From NCBI RefSeq assembly GCF_902506435.1, contig NZ_LR733215.1, positions 3,826,161 through 3,890,160 of the forward strand: a DNA stretch of 64,000 nucleotides, written 5' to 3'. The DNA comes from Nocardioides sp. AX2bis. Lineage in GTDB: Bacteria; Actinomycetota; Actinomycetes; Propionibacteriales; Nocardioidaceae. The first letter of the stretch is position 1; the number at the start of each line of letters is the position of its first letter. This document shows, piece after piece, positions 56,937 through 64,000 of this stretch. Below the pieces are notes generated by a model. The model worked only from the letters and a program-made list of their open reading frames with translations, was not told the DNA's origin and searched no databases. The translations under genes were made by a program, and so were the position numbers.

Positions 56937-57785
56937 TCAGAACCGTCCGGCGACCGTCTCGAGGACCGTCTCGTCGCCGGCGTACGGGCCCTCGGCGCGC
57001 GGCCAGTGCGTCACGACGTCGGTGAAGCCCAGCCCGGCGGCCCGGCCGACCATGTCGTCGAAGACGTCGACGCTCTCCAGGGAGAACTGCGGCGAGGCGT
57101 CGAGCAGCAGGTAGCGGGGCACGACGTCAGGGTCCCGCCCGGCGTCGCGCACCGCGGTCTCGAAGGTCTCGCGGGCGGTCGCCAGCCCGGCCCACCACTC
57201 CTCGAGCGTCTCCACCCGCGGCCCGGTGGTCACCCAGCCGTCGCCGGTGCGCGCGGCGTACCGCAGCGAGCGCGGCCCGTTGGCGGCGACCAGCAGCGGG
57301 ACGTCGCGCAGCCGCGGCAGGGTGCGCGCACCGCGGGCCGAGAACCAGCGGCCGTCGGCGTCGACGTGGTCCTCGGTGCGCAGCCGGACGAGGAGGTCGG
57401 TGAACTCCTGGAAGCGGTCGACACGGTCCCGGACCGACAGGTCCTCGATCCCGAGGATGCGGGAGTCGAGGTCACCGCCGGTGCCGACCCCGAGCAGGAA
57501 GCGCCCGCCCGAGATGTCGTCGAGGGCCTGGACCTCGCGGTGGAAGGGCACCGGGTGGCGGAAGTTGGGCGACGCCACCAGGGTGCCGAGGCGCATCGTC
57601 GTGGTGAGGGTCGCCGCGGCGGTCAGGGTCGGGACGGCGGCGTACCAGTCCGACTCCGGCAGGCCCGCCCACACCACGTGGTCGTAGGTCCAGGCGTGGT
57701 CGAAACCCATCTCCTCGGCCGCGCGCCACCGCGGCGCGGCCTCGGCCCAGGGCAGCTCGGGCAGGATCGTGATTCCGTGGCGCAT
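56937..57785 (-). CDS. LLM-class F420- or FMN-dependent oxidoreductase
   Basis: 282 residues. The luciferase-like fold starts MRHGITILPELPWAEAAPRW and has FDHAWTYDHVVWAGLPESDW, TMRLGTLVASPNFRHPVPFH and DISGGRFLLGVGTGGDLDSR. The latter is the usual cofactor-proximal block of actinobacterial LLM enzymes, many of which use F420. The substrate is unknown. TAGGCT lies seven bases upstream of the ATG. The AGE-type gene upstream ends 11 bp before, so read-through is also likely. Confidence 0.9.
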   Translation of the reverse strand: MRHGITILPELPWAEAAPRWRAAEEMGFDHAWTYDHVVWAGLPESDWYAAVPTLTAAATLTTTMRLGTLVASPNFRHPVPFHREVQALDDISGGRFLLGVGTGGDLDSRILGIEDLSVRDRVDRFQEFTDLLVRLRTEDHVDADGRWFSARGARTLPRLRDVPLLVAANGPRSLRYAARTGDGWVTTGPRVETLEEWWAGLATARETFETAVRDAGRDPDVVPRYLLLDASPQFSLESVDVFDDMVGRAAGLGFTDVVTHWPRAEGPYAGDETVLETVAGRF

Positions 57786-57795
57786 GGGCCCGAGC

Positions 57796-59055
57796 CTAGG
57801 GCGCGGCCGCCGGCGGGACCGCCGGCAGCAGCCCGTCGCGCAGGGCGGTGGCCAGCGACGGCGCGAGCGGCAGTCGGGGCAGCAGCACCGCCTGGAGCGC
57901 GTGGTAGACGTCCGGGCGGCCGGACCACGTGAGGTCGCTGGGACCGCCGTCGGGCGACCGCTCGTGCACCCAGGACCCGCGGGCCGGGTCGACGAACCAG
58001 TCCTGGGCGTGTGCCCACCAGGCCCGGTAGCGGTCGGCGTGGCGCGGGTCGTCGGTGGCCCGGTGCAGCGCCGCGGCGGCCGCCACCGCCTCGGCGGCCA
58101 CCCAGTGCATCCGCTCGCGCACGACCGGGGCGCCGTCCCAGCCGACGGTGTAGACGAACCCGTCGTGCCCGTCGGGCGCCCACCCGTGGCGGGCTGCGGC
58201 GTCGGCCAGCCCCACCGCGTGGTCGACCCACCACCCGGGGGCGTCGGCCCCGGTCGCGGCGTGCAGCTGCAGCGCCAGGCGGGCCCACTCGAAGCCGTGG
58301 CCGATCGTGGCGCCGTAGGGCCGGAACGGGTCCGCGGGCAGGTCGTGGTGGTAGTCGAGCAGCGGTCGGCCCGCTGGGTCGAAGTGCTCGGGCAGGAGCC
58401 AGTCGTGGGTCGGGGCGAGCCGGCCGAGGACGTGGTCGACGATGCCGGCGGCCACGTCCCGGGGGCCCGGGTCGTCGAGCACATCGGCGGCCGCGAGCAG
58501 CGCCTCGACCGTGTGCATGGTGGCGTTCAGCCCGCGGTAGTCGTCGAGCACCGTGAACCGCCGGTCCCACTCCTCGACCACCAGCCCGGCCCCGGGCCCG
58601 GCCGGCGCGACGAACCGCTCGAGCAGGACCCCGAGCGCCTCGTCGAGCAGCGCCGTCGCCCCGGGGCGGCCGGCCGCGACGGCCGACGACGCGGCGAGGA
58701 CGACGAAGGCGTGCTCGTAGGCGGTCTTCGAGCCGGGCAGGGGGCCGTCCGGGCCGACCCGCGCGTGCCAGCCGCCGTACGCGTCGTCGTGGAAGGTCCC
58801 GCGCAGCGCCGCCACCCCGTGGTCGGCGAGCGCCGACGACCCGGGGTGATCCATGAGCACCCCGAGCGCGTGGACGTGCGTCATCCGGCAGGTGATCCAG
58901 AGCTCGCGGGGCCGGTCCTCGTCGACCGTGCCGTCCTCGCGCAGCCAGGCGTACCCGCCGGCGGGGTGCCGGGCGCCGGCGGCGACGTCGAGGAGGCGGC
59001 GGGCGTGGGCGTCGAGGGCGCGGACCTCGGTCGCGTCCAGCAGCGGTGGGGGCAC
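57796..59055 (-). CDS. AGE-family epimerase/isomerase
   Basis: 419 residues from GTG 59055 (GAGGAGG upstream). The (alpha/alpha)6-barrel family of N-acylglucosamine 2-epimerases and aldose-ketose isomerases is recognised by RELWITCRMTHVHALGVLMD, DEDRPRELWI, GLNATMHTVEALLAAADVL, LLPEHFDP, TIGHGFEWARLALQLH and MHWVAAEAVAAAAALHRAT. Conserved His residues for catalysis are present. The sugar substrate is uncertain (mannose, sulfoquinovose or cellobiose types cannot be told apart here). Confidence 0.88.
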   Translation of the reverse strand: MPPPLLDATEVRALDAHARRLLDVAAGARHPAGGYAWLREDGTVDEDRPRELWITCRMTHVHALGVLMDHPGSSALADHGVAALRGTFHDDAYGGWHARVGPDGPLPGSKTAYEHAFVVLAASSAVAAGRPGATALLDEALGVLLERFVAPAGPGAGLVVEEWDRRFTVLDDYRGLNATMHTVEALLAAADVLDDPGPRDVAAGIVDHVLGRLAPTHDWLLPEHFDPAGRPLLDYHHDLPADPFRPYGATIGHGFEWARLALQLHAATGADAPGWWVDHAVGLADAAARHGWAPDGHDGFVYTVGWDGAPVVRERMHWVAAEAVAAAAALHRATDDPRHADRYRAWWAHAQDWFVDPARGSWVHERSPDGGPSDLTWSGRPDVYHALQAVLLPRLPLAPSLATALRDGLLPAVPPAAAP

Positions 59056-59071
59056 GACGGACCTCCTCGGG

Positions 59072-61216
59072 TCAGCTCTGGGTGGCCAGGGCCAGCGGGG
59101 CGACCTGGGCGGCGCCGGCGCGGCGTACGGCCCGGGCGGCCAGCGTCATCGTCCACCCGGTGACCACGAGGTCGTCGACCAGCAGGACCGACGCACCGGA
59201 CAGCGCGCCGGGGTCGTCGAGCTGCAGGTCGTAGCGGCGGCCGACGGCCGCGACCCGCTGGGCGGAGTTCACCGCACCCCGGCCCGGCTCGACCGACGGG
59301 TCGACGATCGCGAAGCGACCCACGACCGGCGCCCCGAGGTAGCGCGACAGCCCCGCGGCCAGGTCGGACACCAGGGTCGGTCGGGTGGCCGAGTCGACCA
59401 CCACGATCGCGTCCACCCGCGGCGACCAGTCGCCGAGGACGGCCACCACGGCCTTCACCAGCGGGACGGGGACGGGCCCGTCCTCGGTGCCGGCGCGGAA
59501 CAGCTCGCGCAGCGCCTGGCCGTAGCCGAGGTCGGTGAGCCGGGCCACGGCACGGCCCTCGACGGCGCCCTCGGCGATCTTGCCCTTGAGGTCGACACCG
59601 ATCGCGGGCAGGCCGGTCGGCCACATCTTGCGCTGCTCGACCACGACGCCGGGCCGCGACAGCCGGGCCCCGGCCTCGGCCAGGGCGGCGTCGGAGACGC
59701 CGGTGGGCAGGTCGAGGCCGCCGCAGGTGTCGCAGCGGCCGCAGTCCTCGGCCTCGGGGTCGTCGAGCTGCTCGCGCAGGTAGCGCATCCGGCACCGGTC
59801 GGTGTCGAGGTAGTCGAGCATCGCGCGCTCCTCGCGCTCCCGGGCGGCGCGGACCCGCTCGAAGCGCTCGGCCTCGTAGGTCCAGGGCTGCCCGGTCGAC
59901 TCCCAGCCGCCACGGACCCGGCGGACGGCGCCGTCGACGTCGAGCACCTTGAGCAGCGTCTCCAGGCGGTTGCGGCTCAGCTCGACGCGGGTCTCGAGCG
60001 CGGCCGTGCTCATCGCGCGGCCCTCCTCGGCGAGCACGTCGAGCGTCTGGCGGACCAGCTCCTCGCGCGGGAACGCCAGCGAGGCGAAGTACGCCCAGAT
60101 GTCGCGGTCCTCGGTGGCCGGCAGCAGGACCACCGTGGCGCTCTCGCTGCGGGCGTCGAGCCCGCGCCCGGCGCGGCCCACCTGCTGGTAGTAGGCCACC
60201 GGCGAGGACGGCGCCCCGAGGTTGACCACGAAGCCGAGGGAGGCGTCGAAGCCCATCCCGAGCGCGCTGGTGGCGACCAGGGCCTTGACCCGACCGGCCT
60301 GCAGGTCCTGCTCGAGGGCCTGGCGCTCGGTGGCCTCGGTCTGGCCGGAGTACGCCGCGACGTCGTGCCCGCGCGAGCGCAGGTAGTCGGCCACCTCGGC
60401 GGTCGCGGCCACGGTGAGGCAGTAGACGATCCCCGACCCGGGCTGCTCGGCGAGGTGGTCGGCCAGCCAGCCGAGCCGCTGCTCGGCCGTGGGCAGGCGC
60501 ACGACGCCCAGCCGCAGCGACTCCCGGTCCAGAGACCCGCGCAGCACGAGCACCTCGGCCCGCCCGGCGCCCCGGTCGAGCCCGCCGAGCTGCTCGGCCA
60601 CGTCGTCGGTGACGCGCTGGTTGGCGGTCGCGGTGGTGGCCAGGACGGGGATGCCGTCGGGGAGGTCGCCGAGCAGGGTGCGGATGCGCCGGTAGTCGGG
60701 GCGGAAGTCGTGGCCCCAGTCGGAGATGCAGTGCGCCTCGTCGACGACCAGCAGGCCGCAGGTCGCGGCCAGGCGCGGCAGCACCTCGTCGCGGAAGCCC
60801 GGGTTGTTCAGCCGCTCGGGGCTGACCAGGAGCACGTCGACCTCGCCGGCCCGGATCGCCTCGTGGGTCGGCTCCCAGCTCTCGGCGTTGGTGGAGTTGA
60901 TGGTCACCGCGCGGATGCCGGCCCGCTCGGCGGCGGCGATCTGGTTGCGCATCAGCGCCAGCAGCGGGGAGACGATGACGGTGGGCCCGGCGCCGCGCTC
61001 GCGCAGCAGCAGGGTGGCCACGAAGTAGACCGCCGACTTGCCCCACCCGGTGCGCTGGACGACCAGGGCGCGGCGCTGGTCGACCGCGAGCGCCTCGATC
61101 GCGGACCACTGGTCCTCGCGCAGGACGGCGTCGTCCTTGCCGACCAGGGCGCGCAGGTGGCCCTCGGCCCGGGCTCGGACGTCCGCGCGGGTGCCGGCGT
61201 CGGTGGTCGCGCTCAC
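59072..61216 (-). CDS. recQ: RecQ-type ATP-dependent DNA helicase fused to a phosphoribosyltransferase-like domain
   Basis: 714 residues from GTG 61216, overlapping the DUF2470 stop as GTGA. Helicase motifs: LREDQWSAIEALAVDQRRAL, VVQRTGWGKSAVYFVATLLL, LLVVDEAHCISDWGHDFRPD, VLATTATANQRVTDDV and YYQQVGRAGRGLDARSESAT. A zinc site (DRCRMRYLREQL...CGRCDTCGG) follows. The C-terminal 190 residues are not an HRDC domain: they end with ALSGASVLLVDDLVVTGWTM, a PRPP-binding loop of the phosphoribosyltransferase type. The helicase unwinds DNA 3' to 5' in repair; the role of the attached domain is unknown. Confidence 0.9.
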   Translation of the reverse strand: MSATTDAGTRADVRARAEGHLRALVGKDDAVLREDQWSAIEALAVDQRRALVVQRTGWGKSAVYFVATLLLRERGAGPTVIVSPLLALMRNQIAAAERAGIRAVTINSTNAESWEPTHEAIRAGEVDVLLVSPERLNNPGFRDEVLPRLAATCGLLVVDEAHCISDWGHDFRPDYRRIRTLLGDLPDGIPVLATTATANQRVTDDVAEQLGGLDRGAGRAEVLVLRGSLDRESLRLGVVRLPTAEQRLGWLADHLAEQPGSGIVYCLTVAATAEVADYLRSRGHDVAAYSGQTEATERQALEQDLQAGRVKALVATSALGMGFDASLGFVVNLGAPSSPVAYYQQVGRAGRGLDARSESATVVLLPATEDRDIWAYFASLAFPREELVRQTLDVLAEEGRAMSTAALETRVELSRNRLETLLKVLDVDGAVRRVRGGWESTGQPWTYEAERFERVRAAREREERAMLDYLDTDRCRMRYLREQLDDPEAEDCGRCDTCGGLDLPTGVSDAALAEAGARLSRPGVVVEQRKMWPTGLPAIGVDLKGKIAEGAVEGRAVARLTDLGYGQALRELFRAGTEDGPVPVPLVKAVVAVLGDWSPRVDAIVVVDSATRPTLVSDLAAGLSRYLGAPVVGRFAIVDPSVEPGRGAVNSAQRVAAVGRRYDLQLDDPGALSGASVLLVDDLVVTGWTMTLAARAVRRAGAAQVAPLALATQS

Positions 61217-61509
61217 CGGTGGTCCTGGGGGGCCTCGAGGCGGCGGACGGCCTCGTCGTGCAGGGCGACCACGGCGGCCCGCAGGCCCGCCCGCTCGGTG
61301 ACCGGCGCATCGGGCCAGCCCACGCGCAGGGTCGCCTCGGCGGTGCCCTCGGTGACGTGCCAGGTCCCGCCGTGCTCGTCGAGGCCGGTCATCTCGGCCT
61401 CCGTGGCGCCGGGGTGGCCGTGCGCCTGCACGATGCGCAGGCTGTCGTCGCGGTGGCCGTCGTTCATGTGCGCGAGGACCGCGTCGCAGGTGGCGTCGTC
61501 GAAGGGCAT
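61213..61509 (-). CDS. DUF2470 domain protein
   Basis: 98 residues. FDDATCDAVLAHMNDGHRDD, SLRIVQAHGHPGATEAEMTG and LDEHGGTWHVTEGTAEATLR are the DUF2470 block, related to the heme-utilisation (HugZ-like) fold often attached to pyridoxamine oxidase-like proteins. Here it is stand-alone. TAGGCT lies six bases upstream of ATG 61509. It is translationally coupled to the RecQ-type helicase, so the pair is made together; the reason is unclear. Confidence 0.87.
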   Translation of the reverse strand: MPFDDATCDAVLAHMNDGHRDDSLRIVQAHGHPGATEAEMTGLDEHGGTWHVTEGTAEATLRVGWPDAPVTERAGLRAAVVALHDEAVRRLEAPQDHR

Positions 61510-61542
61510 GGGGCGAGCCTACGAGCGCCCGCCGACACTCCC

Positions 61543-62121
61543 CTAGGAGACCGCCGGCCGGGCGGCGGGGCCTGCGGCGCGACGGCTCGTACGCCCCCGG
61601 GCCCGCAGGGCGAGGACCACCGCGAGGGGCCACAGGACCTGCGCCCCGGCCACCACCCGCTCGGCCAGTCCCGAGCGCGGCCCGCCCAGCTCGAGGGAGA
61701 ACCAGCCGAGCAGCCCGCCCAGGACGACCGTGGCCGCCCAGCCGGAGCGGCGTCCGGGCAGGCCGGACAGCCCCGGCCACAGCGAGAGGGCCACGAAGCT
61801 GGCCGTGGCCACCGGCACGTGGGCCGCCGACGGCTCGGCCGCCACGGCGACCCCGAGCGCGGCCACCCCGCCGGCGCCGAGCACGACGCGCCCCAGCCGG
61901 TGCGCCTCGGTCAGCCCGAGGGCGGTCACCACGTGGCACCCGCCGAGCACCACGAACCCGGTCGTCATCACCCACCGGTCGTCGGCGCCGACTGCGGCCA
62001 GCGCGCTGATGGTGTCGCGGGTGGCGTCGTACGCCGCCGGCTGCCGGGTCGCGGCGAGCGTCCAGCCCCCGATCAGCGCGACGGGGGCGAGGGCGGCGGA
62101 GACGAGCGCGGTCCGGTGCAC
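61543..62121 (-). CDS. DUF998 family membrane protein
   Basis: 192 residues from GTG 62121, with six hydrophobic segments. The first-loop motif QPAAYDATRDTISALAAVGA followed by DRWVMTTGFVVLGGCHVVTA is characteristic of DUF998, small integral membrane proteins of unknown function. The rest, VATASFVALSLWPGLSGLPG and WAATVVLGGLLGWFSLELGG, follows the family plan. The basic C-terminal tail is cytoplasmic. Confidence 0.87.
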   Translation of the reverse strand: MHRTALVSAALAPVALIGGWTLAATRQPAAYDATRDTISALAAVGADDRWVMTTGFVVLGGCHVVTALGLTEAHRLGRVVLGAGGVAALGVAVAAEPSAAHVPVATASFVALSLWPGLSGLPGRRSGWAATVVLGGLLGWFSLELGGPRSGLAERVVAGAQVLWPLAVVLALRARGRTSRRAAGPAARPAVS

Positions 62122-62186
62122 GGACCCAGCATGGGGCACCCGCTCACCCCGGGCGCCCCGCCCGTCCCGAAAGCCCCGCCCGCCCC

Positions 62187-62214
62187 GGGAATCCCCGGTC
62201 GGGCGGGGATTCCC
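62187..62214. terminator. Terminator hairpin 1 after the M13 peptidase
   Basis: A perfect 11-bp stem, GGGAATCCCCG with CGGGGATTCCC, and a 6-nt loop, 116 bp beyond the minus-strand M13 stop. Confidence 0.7.
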
Positions 62215-62220
62215 TGGCTC

Positions 62221-62242
62221 CGCGTGCCCTGCAAGGCACGCG
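62221..62242. terminator. Terminator hairpin 2 after the M13 peptidase
   Basis: A perfect 8-bp stem, CGCGTGCC with GGCACGCG, and a 6-nt loop, 88 bp beyond the M13 stop. It is placed in tandem with hairpin 1. Confidence 0.65.
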
Positions 62243-62329
62243 AACCCCGGGAAACGACCACCCAGTCCGGCGGCGGGGCCACGCGGGCCGGCGACCCGCG
62301 GCCTGCCGACCGGCGACCCCGCCCCCGGG

Positions 62330-64000
62330 TCACCAGATCCGGACACGCTCCTGCGGGTCCAGCCAGAGCCCGTCGCCCGCGACCGTGCCGAAGACGTCGT
62401 GGAACTCGTCGAGGTTGCGCACGATGTTGGCGCGGAACTCCGGCGGGCTGTGCGGGTCGATGGTGAGGTAGGTCTGCTCCTGCTCGGTGCGGCGCTTGGT
62501 GCGCCACACGTAGGCCCAGTTCATGAACAGCTTCCGGCGGTCCTCGACCGACGCCTCGCCGCCCTGGGCGATCACGAACGCCGTGTGGGCGATCGTGAGG
62601 CCGCCCAGGTCACCGATGTTCTCGCCGACGGTCAGCGAGCCGTTGACCGTCTCCCCGGGCAGGTTGCGCGGCGAGAACCCGTCGTACTGCGCGACCAGCG
62701 TCTTGGACTTCACCTCGAAGGCGGCCTTGTCGTCGGCGGTCCACCAGTCGTTAAGCGTGCCCGAGCCGTCGTACTGCGCGCCCTGGTCGTCGAAGCCGTG
62801 GCCGATCTCGTGGCCGATGACCGCACCGATCCCGCCGTAGTTCTCCGCCTCGAGCGCGTCGGGGTCGAAGAACGGCTTCTGCAGGATGCCGGCGGGGAAG
62901 CAGATCTCGTTGGTGCCGGGGTTGTAGTAGGCGTTGACGGTCTGCGGCAGCATGAACCACTCGTCGCGGTCGACCGGGGAGCCGATCTTGCGCAGGTGGC
63001 GGTCCGTCTCGTGGGCGGAGATCGCCGCGACGTTGCCGACGAGGTCGTGCGGGTCGATGCGCAGCGCGGAGTAGTCGCGGAACCGCTCCGGGTAGCCGAT
63101 CTTCGGCCGGAAGGTCTCCAGCTTCTCGTACGCCCGCTGCTTGGTCTCCTCGGTCATCCAGTCCAGGCGGCCGATCGAGCTGCGGTACGCCGCGAGCAGG
63201 TTGGCGACCAGGTCGTCCATCATCGCCTTGGCGCGCGGCGGGAAGTGGCGCCCGACGTACTCCTTGCCGACCGCCTCGCCGAGCCCGCCCTCGACCAGCG
63301 CGACGCCGCGCTTCCACCGGGCCCGCAGCTCGGGGGTGCCGTTGAGGGTGCGGCCGTAGAAGTCGAAGTTGGTCTCGACGAAGTCGTCGGTCAGGTAGGC
63401 CGCCGAGGACCGCAGGACGTGCGCCAGCAGCCACGACTTCCAGTCGTCGAGCGACGTCTGGCGCAGCACGCCGTCGAGGTGCTCGAAGAACGACGGCTGG
63501 CGTACGCAGGCCTCGGCCAGCAGCGGGGCCGGGTCGATCGCGGGGCCGCTGAGGTTCTGGACGTAGGCGTCCCAGTCGAAGCTCGGGCAGGCCGCCTTGA
63601 CCTCCTCGAGGGTGCGCAGGTTGTAGGTCTTCTGGACGTCGCGGGTGTCGGCGCGCTCCCAGTGCCCCGCGGCGATCCGGGTGTCGAGGGCGAGCACGGC
63701 GGCCGCGGCGCCCGCGGGGTCGTCGTGGGCGACGAGGGTGAAGAGCCGCTCGAGGTAGGCGACGTACTTGTCGCGGACGTCGGCGAACTTCTCCTCGCGG
63801 TAGTACGACTCGTCGGGCAGGCCGAGGCCGCCCTGGGAGAGGTGGAACAGGTAGCGGTCGGAGTTGCGGTCGTCGGTGTCGACGTAGGACCCGAACAGCC
63901 CGTGGCCGCCGATCCGCTCGAACTCGCCGAGGAACGCGGCCAGGTCCCGCACGTCGCGCAGCGACCGGCTGGCCTCGACCAGGGCCCGGATCGGGGCGGC
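62330..64000 (-). CDS. M13-family metallopeptidase (neprilysin type), C-terminal part, cut by window edge
   Basis: The frame is open from base 64000 to TGA/TAG at 62330, 556 codons. The zinc site is GAVIGHEIGHGFDDQGAQYD (HExxH) with the third ligand Glu in SLTVGENIGDLGGLTIAHTA. Upstream are NAYYNPGTNEICFPAGILQK (substrate-binding NAYY) and the long helical N-lobe. It ends DPQERVRIW with the conserved C-terminal Trp. No signal peptide is visible in the part seen; bacterial members of this size are usually cytosolic oligopeptidases. About 90 residues are missing at the N-terminus. Confidence 0.95.
   Translation of the reverse strand, partial: AAPIRALVEASRSLRDVRDLAAFLGEFERIGGHGLFGSYVDTDDRNSDRYLFHLSQGGLGLPDESYYREEKFADVRDKYVAYLERLFTLVAHDDPAGAAAAVLALDTRIAAGHWERADTRDVQKTYNLRTLEEVKAACPSFDWDAYVQNLSGPAIDPAPLLAEACVRQPSFFEHLDGVLRQTSLDDWKSWLLAHVLRSSAAYLTDDFVETNFDFYGRTLNGTPELRARWKRGVALVEGGLGEAVGKEYVGRHFPPRAKAMMDDLVANLLAAYRSSIGRLDWMTEETKQRAYEKLETFRPKIGYPERFRDYSALRIDPHDLVGNVAAISAHETDRHLRKIGSPVDRDEWFMLPQTVNAYYNPGTNEICFPAGILQKPFFDPDALEAENYGGIGAVIGHEIGHGFDDQGAQYDGSGTLNDWWTADDKAAFEVKSKTLVAQYDGFSPRNLPGETVNGSLTVGENIGDLGGLTIAHTAFVIAQGGEASVEDRRKLFMNWAYVWRTKRRTEQEQTYLTIDPHSPPEFRANIVRNLDEFHDVFGTVAGDGLWLDPQERVRIW

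Overview
The window is chromosomal DNA from a high-GC actinobacterium, most likely Nocardioides or a close relative in the Nocardioidaceae. The basis is very high GC with strong GC3 bias, many GTG starts, a GTP-type PEP carboxykinase, a bacterial proteasome activator (Bpa), a stand-alone biotin/lipoyl carrier protein, actinobacterial families (DUF5926, DUF4446, DUF4112, YaeQ) and frequent leaderless-type -10 boxes (TAnnnT, usually 6-7 nt before the start codon). The genus assignment is inference from family content; no 16S gene is present.

Bases 1-10850 form an accessory region. It holds a cut-off amino-acid-type solute-binding protein, YaeQ, a YdeI-family pseudogene with a single in-frame TGA, a divergent MFS/ArsR pair with two matching operators, hypothetical and lipoprotein genes in visibly AT-richer DNA, an 11-copy GCCGA microsatellite, remnants (a GNAT-like fragment, a frameshifted small membrane gene), a divergent TetR/SDR pair, and an excisionase-integrase module. 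That module sits against the 3' end of tRNA-Arg(ACG) (10851-10923), as expected for an integrated element lying to the left. No second attachment site was recognised.

Bases 10851-48500 are mostly housekeeping and metabolism: pckG; a LuxR-type regulator convergent with a tiny gene for a secreted peptide (possible signalling pair); tRNA-Ser(GCT) and tRNA-Ser(TGA), with serS followed by two coupled HAD phosphatases; a biotin carrier; a nitrilase-type hydrolase divergent from a MobA-like gene; a quinone oxidoreductase; bpa; a PAP2-lipid kinase fusion; an MFS drug pump divergent from a tandem-MarR regulator; pheA; arcA; a cNMP-binding protein with a class III cyclase; DUF5926, GDPD, an ATPase and a formamidopyrimidine-DNA glycosylase homologue; small hydrolases, rhodanese, aat and EcsC. 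A minus-strand operon (48452 to 40437) encodes 3-methylcrotonyl-CoA carboxylase subunits and HMG-CoA lyase (leucine degradation), followed by three translationally coupled sulfotransferase-like genes. A TetR regulator and operator lie at its promoter.

Bases 48500-64000 hold that TetR gene, a small internally deleted IS30-type remnant with 12-bp terminal inverted repeats, an enoyl-CoA hydratase, a coupled SNF2 helicase/SWIM pair, a lipoprotein, a GntR/FCD regulator overlapping DUF4112 tail to tail, an LLM-class oxidoreductase, an AGE-family epimerase, a RecQ-phosphoribosyltransferase fusion coupled to DUF2470, a DUF998 membrane protein, and an M13 metallopeptidase cut by the right edge.

The most promising novel items are the LuxR/secreted-peptide pair (13106-14589), the sulfotransferase-like trio attached to the leucine operon, and the cNMP-binding/cyclase pair.
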